Source: Alphaproteobacteria bacterium
Lineage (GTDB): Bacteria; Pseudomonadota; Alphaproteobacteria; CAAGCB01; CAG-977
Assembly: GCA_017616015.1 (NCBI GenBank)
Contig: JAFZYY010000031.1
Span: 1 to 56,381, forward strand
Length of the DNA stretch: 56,381 bases
Reading direction: 5' to 3'
The position numbers were made by a program, and so were the translations under genes. The number at the start of each line of letters is the position of its first letter. Within the stretch, counting starts at the first letter, position 1. The notes under the pieces are model-generated. The model did not search any database. It was not told the DNA's origin and saw only the letters and a list, made by a program, of their open reading frames with translations. Shown here piece after piece: positions 42,591-51,246 of the stretch.

Positions 42591-45353
42591 GTGGCTGTAG
42601 ATAATACTGTAAAAGATTCTTCAACCGTTGTTGTCGGCATTGAAGAAGAAATGAGGCGTTCTTATCTGGATTACGCGATGAGCGTGATTGTTTCGCGCGC
42701 CTTGCCGGACGTACGTGACGGACTGAAACCCGTTCACCGTCGTATTCTGTATTCCATGCACGAAAGCGGATACGATTACAATAAACCCTTCAGAAAATCC
42801 GCGCGTATCGTCGGAGACGTGATGGGTAAATACCACCCGCACGGCGACGCGGCGATTTATGACGCTATGGTGCGCATGGCGCAAGACTTTTCCATGAGTG
42901 TGCCGCTGATTTCTTCGCAGGGAAACTTCGGTTCAATCGACGGCGATCCTCCCGCGGCCATGCGTTACACCGAAGCCCGTCTGGCTTTGTCGGCGCATAA
43001 CCTGTTGGACGATATTGACAAAGATACCGTCAACTTTATGCCGAACTATGATGAAACGGTCATGGAACCGGTCGTTCTGCCGGCGCGTTTCCCGAATATT
43101 CTGGTTAACGGCGCGGGCGGTATCGCGGTCGGTATGGCGACAAACATTCCGCCGCATAATCTGGGCGAAGTCGTCGACGCTTCGATCGCTTATGTCGATA
43201 ATCCCGAAATTTCCGATGAAGAACTGTTGCAGATTGTTCCCGGGCCCGATTTTCCGACGGGCGGCATTATCATGGGGCGTTCCGGCTCCCGTTCGACAGA
43301 ACTGACGGGCAGAGGATCGATCATTATGCGCGGCAAAACGCATATTGAGGAAATCCGCAAAGACCGTTGGGCTATCATCATTACCGAAGTGCCTTATCAG
43401 GTCAACAAAGCGGCGATGATCACCCGTATTGCCGAACTGGTTCGCGATAAAACGATTGAAGGCATTGCGGATATTCGTGATGAATCCGATCGTCAGGGCA
43501 TTCGCGTCGTTATTGAAATCAAACGCGATTTCCACCCTGAAATCATTTTAAATCAACTGTTCCGTTACACCTCTTTGCAGACCAGCTTCGGATCGAACAT
43601 GATTGCCTTAAACCAAGGGCGGCCGCAGCTGATGAATCTGCGCGACATGATCAAGGCGTTCATCGCTTTCCGCGAGGAAGTCATTCGCCGCAGAACGATT
43701 TTTGATCTGGGCAAAGCCCGCGACAGAGCGCATTTATTGGTCGGTCTGGCGATTGCGGTCGAAAATCTGGATCCGGTGATCGAGCTGATCCGTAACGCGC
43801 CGAACAGGCAGGTTGCTAAAGACGGTTTGATGGGACAGATTTGGGACGCGAAGGAAATCGTTCCGCTGATTGACTTGATTGACGATCCCGAATACGAAGC
43901 CGTTGACGGCAAGTGCAAACTTTCCGAAAAGCAGGCGGACGCGATTTTGGATTTGCGTCTGCATCGCTTAACCGGTTTGGAACGCGAAAAAATTCATAAC
44001 GAATTGCGCGATTTAGGAGCTGAAATCAAGAAATTGCTGTCTATTTTGGCTTCCCGTGAAAAGCTGTACGGCATTATGCGCGCCGAACTGGTCGCGGTGA
44101 AAGAGGAATTTGCCACGCCGCGCCGCACAACGATCGAGGAAGTCGAGTTCGAGCACGATATTGAAGACTTGATTCAGCGCGAAGATATGGTTGTCACCGT
44201 GACAAATACGGGTTATATCAAGCGCGTTCCGTTATCCGCTTACCGTGCTCAAAAGCGCGGCGGCAAAGGGCGCACCGGCATGAATACGCACGACGAAGAC
44301 TACATTACAAATCTGTTTGTGGCCAGCACGCACACGCCGGTTTTGTTCTTCTCGTCTTTGGGGTTGGTTTACAAGATGAAAGTCTACCGTTTGCCCGTCG
44401 GTTCGCCGCAGTCAACCGGAAAGGCTTTGATTAACCTGCTGCCGTTAAAACAGGACGAGCGTATCACGACGATTATGCAGCTGCCCGAAAACGAAGAGGA
44501 AAGCGAAAATCTGGACGTGATGTTCGCAACCCGTTCAGGAAATGTTCGCCGCAACAAACTGTCCGACTTTATCGACGTGAAAGCGAACGGCAAAATCGCG
44601 ATGAAACTGGACGAAGGCGACACGTTGATCGATGTCAAAATCTGCACGGACGAGCAGGATATTCTGTTAGCAGCGAAAGGCGGCAAGTCCATTCGCTTCC
44701 CGGTATCCGAAGTCCGCGTTTTCTCCGGCAGAACGTCTACGGGCGTTCGCGGTATTCGTCTGGGCAAGGGCGACGAAGTCATTTCCATGTCCGTGTTAAA
44801 GCATACGAACGTTGAAATCGAAAAACGCTACGCTTACCTGAAAATGGCTAAAGCCTTGCGCCGCATGGACGATGTGGAGGAGGGGACACCCGATGAAGAA
44901 GTGACGACTTCTACCATTACTTTGTCCGATGAGGAATTCCAGAAAATGCAGGCGGACGAAGAATTTATTCTGACCGTCGCCGATACCGGATACGGCAAGC
45001 GGACTTCCGCTTACGAATACCGCATCACCGGCCGCGGCGGGCAGGGCGTCACGAATATCGACAACACCAAGCGCAACGATAAAGTCGTCGCTTCGTTCCC
45101 CGTGACGGATACGGCACAGGTTATGTTGGTGACAGACGCCGGCAAGCTGATTCGCATGCCGATTAAAGATGTCCGCATTGCCGGCCGCAACACGATGGGC
45201 GTGATTATGTTCCGCCTGAGCGACGCCGAGCGCGTTGTTTCCGCAACTTGTATCGAAGATTACGAGGACGATACGGAAGAAGCGGGCGAGGGCGAAGAAC
45301 CGACGGAAAACCAAGAGACAGCTCAACCAGTCGAAGGAGAAAACAATGCCTGA
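42591..45353 (+). CDS. gyrA: DNA gyrase subunit A, 920 aa
   Basis: GyrA forms the DNA cleavage and strand-passage part of gyrase. The catalytic Tyr is Y126 ([11 protein letters not shown]). The C-terminal wrapping domain has the GyrA box [10 protein letters not shown]. The quinolone region reads [15 protein letters not shown]: residue 87, equal to E. coli Ser83, is Ala, while Asp91 (E. coli Asp87) is kept. The start codon is GTG at 42591, with AGGAA seven bases upstream. An acidic insert (about residues 755-790, [12 protein letters not shown]) and an acidic tail are visible. The 3' end overlaps coaD by 8 bp, so the two are translationally coupled. Confidence 0.97.
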   Translation: MAVDNTVKDSSTVVVGIEEEMRRSYLDYAMSVIVSRALPDVRDGLKPVHRRILYSMHESGYDYNKPFRKSARIVGDVMGKYHPHGDAAIYDAMVRMAQDFSMSVPLISSQGNFGSIDGDPPAAMRYTEARLALSAHNLLDDIDKDTVNFMPNYDETVMEPVVLPARFPNILVNGAGGIAVGMATNIPPHNLGEVVDASIAYVDNPEISDEELLQIVPGPDFPTGGIIMGRSGSRSTELTGRGSIIMRGKTHIEEIRKDRWAIIITEVPYQVNKAAMITRIAELVRDKTIEGIADIRDESDRQGIRVVIEIKRDFHPEIILNQLFRYTSLQTSFGSNMIALNQGRPQLMNLRDMIKAFIAFREEVIRRRTIFDLGKARDRAHLLVGLAIAVENLDPVIELIRNAPNRQVAKDGLMGQIWDAKEIVPLIDLIDDPEYEAVDGKCKLSEKQADAILDLRLHRLTGLEREKIHNELRDLGAEIKKLLSILASREKLYGIMRAELVAVKEEFATPRRTTIEEVEFEHDIEDLIQREDMVVTVTNTGYIKRVPLSAYRAQKRGGKGRTGMNTHDEDYITNLFVASTHTPVLFFSSLGLVYKMKVYRLPVGSPQSTGKALINLLPLKQDERITTIMQLPENEEESENLDVMFATRSGNVRRNKLSDFIDVKANGKIAMKLDEGDTLIDVKICTDEQDILLAAKGGKSIRFPVSEVRVFSGRTSTGVRGIRLGKGDEVISMSVLKHTNVEIEKRYAYLKMAKALRRMDDVEEGTPDEEVTTSTITLSDEEFQKMQADEEFILTVADTGYGKRTSAYEYRITGRGGQGVTNIDNTKRNDKVVASFPVTDTAQVMLVTDAGKLIRMPIKDVRIAGRNTMGVIMFRLSDAERVVSATCIEDYEDDTEEAGEGEEPTENQETAQPVEGENNA

Positions 45354-45861
45354 GCGTATCGGCGTTTATCCCGGCACGTTTGATCCGATCACTTACGGTC
45401 ACCTGAATCTGGTCGAGCGCGCTGCCAATCTGGTGGATTGCCTTGTCATCGGCGTCGCCGTCAATCAGAACAAGCGTTCTTTGTTCAGCATTGAAGATCG
45501 TCTGGCAATGACGGAAGAAGCCGTCGATAAATTCCGTGATAAAAGCAAAATCATTGTTAAACCGCTGGTCGATACGCTTCTGGTCAATTTTGCTAAAGAA
45601 AACAACGCTCAGGTTATTTTCCGCGGCTTGCGTGCCGTTTCGGACTTTGAATACGAATTCAAAATGTGCGTGATGAACAGGCGTTTGGAGGAAAACATCG
45701 AAACGGTATTTCTGATGGCGTCTGAAAAGCATCAGTTTGTCGCTTCCGAGTTCGTCAAGGAAATCTGTAAACTGGGCGGCGATATTTCGACTTTCGTTAC
45801 GCCGGCAATCGCCGAAAGGCTGATCAACCGCTATAAGGAATTGGGGGAAATCAATGGCTAA
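45346..45861 (+). CDS. coaD: Phosphopantetheine adenylyltransferase, 171 aa
   Basis: CoaD makes dephospho-CoA from phosphopantetheine and ATP. The nucleotide motif [17 protein letters not shown] contains the T/HxGH signature. Family residues [15 protein letters not shown] and the C-terminal [15 protein letters not shown] are present. The start at 45346 has AAGGAG seven bases before it and lies inside the gyrA 3' end; longer in-frame starts would overlap gyrA heavily. The stop overlaps the next ATG by 8 bp. Confidence 0.96.
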   Translation: MPERIGVYPGTFDPITYGHLNLVERAANLVDCLVIGVAVNQNKRSLFSIEDRLAMTEEAVDKFRDKSKIIVKPLVDTLLVNFAKENNAQVIFRGLRAVSDFEYEFKMCVMNRRLEENIETVFLMASEKHQFVASEFVKEICKLGGDISTFVTPAIAERLINRYKELGEING

Positions 45862-46324
45862 AGAACAGAAAAACAAGCTTTTGCTGGAATTAAAGGACGG
45901 TATCGTTGAAATTGAAATGCGCCCGGACTTGGCGCCGAAACACGTCGCCAGAATTAAAGAACTGGTCAAGCAGGGCTTTTACGACGGCTTGAAATTCCAT
46001 CGCGTCATTGAAGGCTTTATGGCACAGACCGGCTGTCCCGACGGCACCGGACGCGGCGGCAGCGGCTATCTGCTGCGGGCGGAATTTTCCAAAGAACCGC
46101 ATGTGCGCGGTACTTGCTCGATGGCGCGGGCAATGGACATTCACAGTGCGGACAGCCAGTGGTTCATCTGCTACGACGATTGCCCGTGGCTGGACGAGCA
46201 ATATACCGTCTGGGGAAAGGTCGTCAAAGGTATGGAATTCGTCGATAAAATCAAGAAAGGTACCGGTGGCGACGGAGAAGTCAAAGATCCCGACCGCATC
46301 ATTTCGATGAAACTGGCCGAATAA
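45854..46324 (+). CDS. Cyclophilin-type peptidyl-prolyl isomerase, 156 aa
   Basis: This is a small cytosolic cyclophilin with no signal peptide. Active-site residues of the fold can be placed: FHRVIEGFMAQTG, GTCSMARAMDIHSADSQWFI and WGKVVKGMEFVDKI. Trp replaces one of the usual aromatic residues in SQWFICYDD. Such enzymes speed prolyl cis-trans isomerisation in folding proteins. It is the last gene of the ssb-gyrA-coaD run, with an 8-bp overlap with coaD. The gene often found next in alphaproteobacteria (queA-tgt) is replaced here by a long gene-poor region. Confidence 0.93.
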   Translation: MAKEQKNKLLLELKDGIVEIEMRPDLAPKHVARIKELVKQGFYDGLKFHRVIEGFMAQTGCPDGTGRGGSGYLLRAEFSKEPHVRGTCSMARAMDIHSADSQWFICYDDCPWLDEQYTVWGKVVKGMEFVDKIKKGTGGDGEVKDPDRIISMKLAE

Positions 46325-46346
46325 GAAAACGGTTTAAGATTTTAAA

Positions 46347-46379
46347 GCTCCGCTCGGATTTTTCCGGCAGAGTTTTTTT
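46347..46379 (+). terminator. Imperfect terminator after the cyclophilin gene
   Basis: CTC/GAG (46348-46350 with 46370-46372) and CGG/CCG (46355-46357 with 46364-46366) form a broken stem, then seven T residues follow. It is placed where the gyrA operon should end, but the stem is weak. Confidence 0.4.
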
Positions 46380-46380
46380 G

Positions 46381-46915
46381 TTTCTATCATCAGAATTTTC
46401 TCAGGCCACTGAGACGTGTAAGGATACGTTTTTCAAACTCAGCTCGCTTATAGCGTTCAAACGGCGGTTATCTGTACGATAATAACATATTGTTACCCTT
46501 CTTTGCTGTATCCGGATTTTAACATAATAAACATTATGCGACAATTATATATAATCAGGCGAGAAAAATTTTCAGATAAGTTTTTGAAAAATAATCGTAT
46601 TTTGTCAACCCAATTACAATTATATAAACAGACTTATAAAGCGCTCTTACGCGACTTTATACGGATTTGTTATTAACAGCAAAAACAAGTGATAATTTTG
46701 TTTGTTTTCAACGAGATACTTTCCGAATCTGAGTCGATGTATGAAAGAATGGTTAATATTTTCCACCTGTTGAGCAAATTCGCGTTTTCAGGGCGCAAAA
46801 TTTAAAAAGTCGTATCAGTTAACGTTCAGCTCGCCGAAAATCGCTTTTGGGAATTAACGGGGACCGCCCTCGCCCGTCTGAAATAAAAAAAGATGCTCCG
46901 TTTATGATTTTCGGA
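46381..46915. other. AT-rich non-coding stretch, no gene seen
   Basis: No frame on either strand has both a plausible ribosome site and coding character. One stem-loop is visible around 46635-46660 (ATAAAG...CTTTAT with inner GCG/CGC). A TATAAT-like string lies at 46550-46555 without a -35, and a TTGTCA at 46602-46607 has only a 15-bp spacer to TATAAA. No tRNA or known RNA gene is apparent. DnaA boxes of the TTATCCACA type are not seen, so an origin is not supported. Confidence 0.5.
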
Positions 46916-46940
46916 TATAATTTGACGCAAGGGGGAAAGA

Positions 46941-47183
46941 ATGGGGTGGAAAAAGGATTTCGAAAAATTTAACTTCTATGAGTTTATGGAGAAGGCTTCG
47001 AAAAAAAGAAGGCGAAAAAAATCCGATCCAGGGACAGAAGCCGTAAAAGCGTTTCTTATTCTGATTTTTTACGGGATTCTTTTCTTTCTTTTTATCCTGT
47101 TTTTCCGAAAAAAGAGTCCTGTTCGTCCTGTCCGACATGACGCCCCGGACAGCCGCGTCATTGATTATAAAGACGAGAGTTGA
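46941..47183 (+). CDS. Small single-span membrane protein, 80 aa
   Basis: A very strong AAGGGGGAAAG ribosome site lies before ATG 46941, and a TATAAT (46916-46921) just upstream would give a short leader. The peptide has a basic N-terminal half (KKRRRKKSD), one long hydrophobic helix (FLILIFYGILFFLFILFF, about residues 38-55) and a short polar tail (PVRPVRHDAPDSRVIDYKDE). The positive-inside rule predicts N-terminus in the cytoplasm and tail outside. No family is recognised. It lies alone in a long gene-poor region. Small single-span proteins of this kind often tune membrane enzymes or stress responses. Confidence 0.5.
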   Translation: MGWKKDFEKFNFYEFMEKASKKRRRKKSDPGTEAVKAFLILIFYGILFFLFILFFRKKSPVRPVRHDAPDSRVIDYKDES

Positions 47184-47252
47184 GACAAACGGTGTCGTCC
47201 CCTTCCCCGCTTCTGTTTTTAACGATCGCGCCTTGCCGGACTCTTTTAAAGT

Positions 47253-47280
47253 TTGATTTTTACCTTAACGCATTTATACT
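47253..47280 (+). promoter_or_regulatory. Candidate promoter of structured RNA 1
   Basis: TTGATT (47253-47258), a 16-bp spacer and TATACT (47275-47280). The predicted start is near 47287, at the beginning of a stem-rich stretch that ends in a strong terminator. Confidence 0.42.
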
Positions 47281-47286
47281 TGTTTT

Positions 47287-47423
47287 ATATCGATATGCCC
47301 CGAAGGTTACCGTAACCGTAAAAGACTTAGGACTATCGATCAAAGCCTGAAACAATGACCCGGAAACATAGTTGTTTTTTGTAGCCGCGCTGAATGGGGG
47401 AATCGGCGCGGCGAGCTTTTTTT
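47287..47423 (+). ncRNA. Candidate structured small RNA 1, about 137 nt
   Basis: ATCGATA (47289-47295) pairs with TATCGAT (47334-47340), enclosing a GGTTAC/GTAACC hairpin. A second small stem (AACAA/TTGTT) follows. The RNA ends in a GC terminator: GCCGCGC (47384-47390) with GCGCGGC (47406-47412), then T7. No frame with a ribosome site covers it. It could also be the 3' UTR of the 80-aa gene at 46941, whose transcript would end at this terminator. The family is unknown. Confidence 0.38.
47384..47423 (+). terminator. Strong GC terminator
   Basis: A perfect 7-bp GCCGCGC/GCGCGGC stem with a 15-nt loop, then GAGC and seven T residues. No protein gene ends near it, which argues for an RNA gene or a long 3' UTR. 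Confidence 0.75.
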
Positions 47424-47581
47424 GAAAACTTGTATTTTGGAAAAATGATACATATAGCTTCAACGGCGACCGGAATAACACGCCCGCATGTCATCATAAG
47501 TAAAGAGAAGCAATCTGGAATTGATTGTAGCTTGTCGTAATCGACGTGTGCCTCTGCAAAAGCAGACTGATTAAAGTTTTG

Positions 47582-47610
47582 TTGTTTTTTTTATGTGCCG
47601 AATTTATAAT
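47582..47610 (+). promoter_or_regulatory. Candidate promoter of structured RNA 2
   Basis: TTGTTT (47582-47587), exactly 17 bp, then a perfect TATAAT (47605-47610). The predicted start is about 47617, at the foot of the first long stem. Confidence 0.58.
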
Positions 47611-47616
47611 TTCTTT

Positions 47617-47876
47617 AAGGGAATGACCATAGGGAACTACAGATACTGGCGTTTTGCCTAAAGAAGTCGGTGGGTTGTTGACCGATCCTATGGCTTCCGT
47701 CGTAAGCTCCCGATATAAGACGACTGAAACGTAGGCTTATATCGCGTAGGTATGGTTTTGCATTAAACTTGCCATATCCGCCTTACGAAGCAACAGCGGT
47801 CGCGGATATAACAGACAGGCATTGTGTCCGGTCGGTATCTGTGGCCGTTTTTGGTTTTATAAAAAAACGCTTTTTT
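47617..47876 (+). ncRNA. Candidate structured small RNA 2, about 260 nt
   Basis: A dense set of perfect stems is visible. GGAA 47620-47623 pairs with TTCC 47695-47698, extended by CCATAGG 47627-47633 with CCTATGG 47687-47693. Nested inside are GGC/GCC at 47648-47650 and 47656-47658, and TCGGT/ACCGA at 47667-47671 and 47681-47685. Then come CGATATAAG 47711-47719 with CTTATATCG 47736-47744, and ATATCCGC 47774-47781 with GCGGATAT 47802-47809. No frame with a ribosome site covers the region. It lacks the landmark strings of RNase P, tmRNA, SRP and 6S RNA that I know. Promoter and terminator frame it neatly. It may be a novel RNA. Confidence 0.52.
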
Positions 47877-47878
47877 TG
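47845..47878 (+). terminator. Terminator of structured RNA 2
   Basis: CGTTTTT (47846-47852) pairs with AAAAACG (47863-47869), followed by C and T7. The stem is AU-rich and so only moderately convincing. It ends about 16 bp from the stop of the convergent minus-strand gene. Confidence 0.5.
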
Positions 47879-47893
47879 TGCCAGCCGGCTTTT

Positions 47894-48670
47894 TTATTCC
47901 ACGGCGATTTCCATGCCGTCATAGCCGGGCTCTATCCCTTCGGGCAAAGAGTTGCGCAGAGAGTCATAGTCCAATCTTGGCGCCATGTGTGTTAAAATCG
48001 TGCGACGCGGTTTAATGATGTCCACCCATTCCAAAACACGCTCGATCGAAGCGTGGCTCGGGTGGTCTCTGTCGGACAGACAGCCGACAACCCAGGTATC
48101 GATGCCTTCCAAAACCGACAGAGCGGATTCATATAAATGCACGACGTCCGTAGAGTAGGCAAAGTTTTTAATTCTGAACCCCAAGCTTGTCGTCCATTCA
48201 TGGTCTTGCATAAATGGCATTATTTTCAGCGACTTGACATAAAAAGCCTCTCCCGGTTTGATCAGGTTCGGTTCCAGCCACGGGTGAAAAAACGGTTCTT
48301 TTTCAACATTGATTGGCTGAAAAGCGTAGCCGAAACGCTCTTTCAGGCACGCCAAAGTCGTGGCGTTGGCATAAACGGGAATGCCTTTCTGCATCGCGCG
48401 GTTGACTTCGCGCAAATCGTCGATGCCGTGCGTGTGGTCGGCATGCTCGTGCGTATAAAGAATCGCGTCAAGCGATCGAACCTGCGCGCTTAGCAGCTGT
48501 TCGCGCAAATCCGGCCCCGTATCAAATAAAAGCGTCAGATTTTCGTTCTGCAGCAACAAAGACGTTCTCAACCGTCTGTTTTTCGGGTTGTTCGGGTCGC
48601 AATTCCCCCACCCTCTGCTGATCATCGGGACACCGCCCGCCGCGCCGCAACCTAAAATCGTGACTTTCAT
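47894..48670 (-). CDS. MBL-fold metal-dependent hydrolase (PhnP-like), 259 aa
   Basis: The metallo-beta-lactamase motif THEHADHTHGIDDLR places His74, His76, Asp78 and His79. Later ligands fit HLYESALS and TILTHMAPRLDY. The N-terminus MKVTILGCGAAGGVPMISRGWG with CDP soon after is the hallmark of the PhnP/cyclic-phosphodiesterase-like group. The start at 48670 is chosen over one 72 bp upstream, because it begins at the conserved first strand and lies one base after the tatD stop. In alphaproteobacteria this gene regularly follows tatD; its natural substrate is not settled. Confidence 0.9.
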   Translation of the reverse strand: MKVTILGCGAAGGVPMISRGWGNCDPNNPKNRRLRTSLLLQNENLTLLFDTGPDLREQLLSAQVRSLDAILYTHEHADHTHGIDDLREVNRAMQKGIPVYANATTLACLKERFGYAFQPINVEKEPFFHPWLEPNLIKPGEAFYVKSLKIMPFMQDHEWTTSLGFRIKNFAYSTDVVHLYESALSVLEGIDTWVVGCLSDRDHPSHASIERVLEWVDIIKPRRTILTHMAPRLDYDSLRNSLPEGIEPGYDGMEIAVE

Positions 48671-48671
48671 A

Positions 48672-49451
48672 TCAATGCGCCTTTGAAAATAAAGTGAAAA
48701 AGTTTTCCGTCGTTTTCTTTTGCAGTTCGTCCATGCCGACATTCTTCAGCAAAGAAAGCATTTCCGCCGTTTTTATCATATAAGCGGGCTCGTTTTTCCG
48801 CCCTCTGTACGGTACGGGCGCCAGATACGGCGCGTCCGTTTCAACCAACAGCCTGTCCATCGGAACGGACGCGAAAATATCCCTCAACTCCTGTGCCGAC
48901 TTGAACGTAATAATGCCCGAAGCGGAAAGGTAAAATCCGAGTTCCAATCCCTTTTCCGCCAGCCGTCTTTCAGAGGAAAAACAATGCAAAACGCCTGTTA
49001 AATCAGGGGATTTTTCCTCTTCCAGCAAAGCGATCGTGTCGTCCTCGGCTTCGCGGGTGTGAATGATGATCGGCAGCTTTGCCGCCTTTGCCGCCTTTAA
49101 ATGAATGCGGAACAAGTCGAGCTGAGCCTGTCTGGTTTCCGCCGCGCCGTAATGATAATCAAGCCCCGCCTCCCCGATCGCGACGATTTTCGGATCGGTT
49201 GTCAAAGCGCAAATATCCTCGACGGAAACGGTATCGTTCTCCGGCTCTGCCGCATATTCCGGGTGAATGCCGACCGAAGCGAACACTTCGGGAAAAGTCC
49301 GTGTCAGTTCCAGCAATTCCGGAACTTCGGACAAACGGGTGCAGGCGGTCAGAAAATGTCCGATACCGACTTGTTTGGCGTTGTTAACGATTTCCGCTTC
49401 TCTTCCTTTGAAATCGGGAAAGTTCAAATGGCAATGACTGTCGATAAACAT
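48672..49451 (-). CDS. tatD: TatD-family metal-dependent hydrolase/DNase, 260 aa
   Basis: The family signature DSHCHLNFPDF opens the protein (His6, His8). GEAGLDYHYG provides the catalytic Glu, and IIHTREAEDD and LLVETDAPYLAPVPYRG complete the metal site. Length is typical. The ATG at 49451 overlaps the holB stop (TAATG); the in-frame upstream region is holB in another frame and is not credible as protein. TatD enzymes have 3'-5' exonuclease activity and roles in DNA repair. In many alphaproteobacteria metG sits between holB and tatD; here the two genes touch directly. Confidence 0.95.
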   Translation of the reverse strand: MFIDSHCHLNFPDFKGREAEIVNNAKQVGIGHFLTACTRLSEVPELLELTRTFPEVFASVGIHPEYAAEPENDTVSVEDICALTTDPKIVAIGEAGLDYHYGAAETRQAQLDLFRIHLKAAKAAKLPIIIHTREAEDDTIALLEEEKSPDLTGVLHCFSSERRLAEKGLELGFYLSASGIITFKSAQELRDIFASVPMDRLLVETDAPYLAPVPYRGRKNEPAYMIKTAEMLSLLKNVGMDELQKKTTENFFTLFSKAH

Positions 49452-50590
49452 TATCCGGACACGGCCTCCCGCTGCAATGTTAAAAAAGCGTTCGCGAAAA
49501 CCTGTTTTTGATCCAAATCGGTATCGGCAAAAGCCCTTTGCAATTCTTCGGTGATTTCCATCAGGCGCAAAGGAGAAACGCTGTTTTGCAGACGCTTCAT
49601 GATTTGCCTTTCCGAAGGGAAAATTTCCGTCCCCTCTTGTGTCTGAGACTGAATACAAACGCGTTCAAGCCATTGCAGCAATAATGCCTGTGCCATTCTC
49701 ATAACGTCTTTTTCTTTCAGGACTTTTTCCGTGAAAGCATATAAAACCGGAACGGACAGCTTCGGAAAATCTGAAAGCTGGGAAATCATCTGCGTAAAGA
49801 CGGAAACGCCGTCCTGTTCGCATAAAGCAAGAGCTTTTCCTAAACTGCCTTCGGAAAGCAGTGCTAAAGCATGCAAATCCTGCTTGGAAAGGTCTTCCGC
49901 TTTTGCTTTCAGAATTCCGATCAGCCGATCGTTTTCCAAAGGCTTTAAAGAAAGCTTCCGGCATCTGGATCGAATAGTCGGCAGTAATTTTCCGGGCTGA
50001 TGACTGATCAGAATAATGACCGTTTTGGGCGGCGGCTCCTCCAGAGATTTCAGCAAAGCGTTCGCGGCATTAACATTCATTTCATCTGCGGAATCTATAA
50101 TCATCACGCGCCAGCCGTTCGCGCTTGCCGTCAGATGCAGGAAAGTTTCCGCTTCCCGAATATCGGTGATGCGGATTTCGTCAAACCGTTTTCTGTTTCT
50201 TTCCGTTTCCGGATCAAGCGTTTTTCCGGCGTCAATCAAAGCCTGCCTGCTCTTCAGTTCGTCTTCCTTCAGGCCGCGTTCAATGACACAAAGTCCGGGA
50301 TTTGTCCGTTGAGCAACGGATCTGAAAACGGGATCATCTTCCGAAATATCAAGCGAAGCCGGCTGTACTTCCTCTCCGAATAAACTGATTTCATTCTTTT
50401 CGGGCTGAGACAAAATAAAGCGCGCCAAACGATAAGCTAAAGTCGCTTTTCCTATGCCTTTCGGCCCGCAAAACAGCCAGGATCCTGCTAAGCGCTTGTT
50501 ATTCCATAACTCCAGCAATGTTTTCTGCGCCGCATCGTGCCCGAACAGTTCGGTTTGTTCTTCCGGCAATTCCACGATACGATCTGTCAT
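49451..50590 (-). CDS. holB: DNA polymerase III delta-prime subunit, 379 aa
   Basis: The delta-prime subunit is part of the clamp loader. Domain I has the P-loop GPKGIGKAT (residues 42-50) after LAGSWLFC. The SRC-type sensor SHQPGKLLPTIRSRCRKL follows AANALLKSLEEPPPKTVIIL, the classic clamp-loader block. The C-terminal helical region is long, which suits alphaproteobacterial HolB (about 330-380 residues). The gene follows tmk after 2 bp and runs into tatD, so it is co-transcribed with both. Confidence 0.94.
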   Translation of the reverse strand: MTDRIVELPEEQTELFGHDAAQKTLLELWNNKRLAGSWLFCGPKGIGKATLAYRLARFILSQPEKNEISLFGEEVQPASLDISEDDPVFRSVAQRTNPGLCVIERGLKEDELKSRQALIDAGKTLDPETERNRKRFDEIRITDIREAETFLHLTASANGWRVMIIDSADEMNVNAANALLKSLEEPPPKTVIILISHQPGKLLPTIRSRCRKLSLKPLENDRLIGILKAKAEDLSKQDLHALALLSEGSLGKALALCEQDGVSVFTQMISQLSDFPKLSVPVLYAFTEKVLKEKDVMRMAQALLLQWLERVCIQSQTQEGTEIFPSERQIMKRLQNSVSPLRLMEITEELQRAFADTDLDQKQVFANAFLTLQREAVSG

Positions 50591-50592
50591 TT

Positions 50593-51234
50593 TTAAGCTT
50601 TCAGCAATCGGGATTGAACGACTGAAATAATATCGGCGGAAATCTCTTCTATTGTTCTGTCGGCATTAACAACAACACAACGGCCGGGCTCTTTCTTTTC
50701 TATTTCCAAGAACGCTTTGCGCAGGTTGCGATGGAAATCCAGCCCCATTTTTTCATAACGATTGACGTTCGCGTCCCGCTGCAAAGCCCGTGCGACACCG
50801 GCTTCAACGGGCATATCCAGAATAATCGTCAGATCGGGTTTGAAATCCCCCACGACGATCTGATACAACCGCTCGACAGTCGCCTGCCCCAATCCGTTAT
50901 CGGCATATCCGAAGCCCTGATAAGCCATAGTGGAATCGGCAAAACGATCGCAGATGACGGTTTTTCCCTCTTTCAAAGCCGGCCAGACAGTTTTAACCAA
51001 ATGATCCCTGCGCGCGGCAAACATTAAAAGAGCTTCCGTCATCGCGTCCCATTTGGCCACATCGCCTTTAACAACCAAATTCCTGATTTCTTCCGCACCG
51101 GAGGAACCTCCGGGTTCCCGCGTTAAAACGCAAGGATAGCCTTCTTTTTCCAGAAAAGCGGAAAGCAATTTGGCTTGTGTGGATTTGCCGGCTCCCTCCC
51201 CGCCTTCAAAGGTGATAAAGAAATTTGATTTCAC
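50593..51234 (-). CDS. tmk: Thymidylate kinase, 213 aa
   Basis: Tmk makes dTDP from dTMP. The P-loop GGEGAGKST is at residues 11-19. The DR-type motif VICDRFADSTMAYQG and the LID-like RDANVNRYEKMGLDFH are present, as is TREPGGSSGAEEIR. Length is normal. The start lies 12 bp after the dacA stop and it precedes holB by 2 bp. Confidence 0.96.
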   Translation of the reverse strand: MKSNFFITFEGGEGAGKSTQAKLLSAFLEKEGYPCVLTREPGGSSGAEEIRNLVVKGDVAKWDAMTEALLMFAARRDHLVKTVWPALKEGKTVICDRFADSTMAYQGFGYADNGLGQATVERLYQIVVGDFKPDLTIILDMPVEAGVARALQRDANVNRYEKMGLDFHRNLRKAFLEIEKKEPGRCVVVNADRTIEEISADIISVVQSRLLKA

Positions 51235-51246
51235 CGCCGTTATTCC

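Noticed and set aside
46381-46915. A replication origin near gyrA
   Set aside because: The region is AT-rich but shows no DnaA boxes, and dnaA, dnaN and parAB are absent.
47617-47876. Assignment to the split tmRNA or RNase P RNA
   Set aside because: There is no tag-peptide codon run, no tRNA-like TTCGA arm and no GAGGAAAGTCC core, so these identities are not supported.
49452-49658. Upstream extension of tatD by 69 residues
   Set aside because: The extension reads holB in another frame and has no TatD similarity. The TATG overlap with holB marks the true start.
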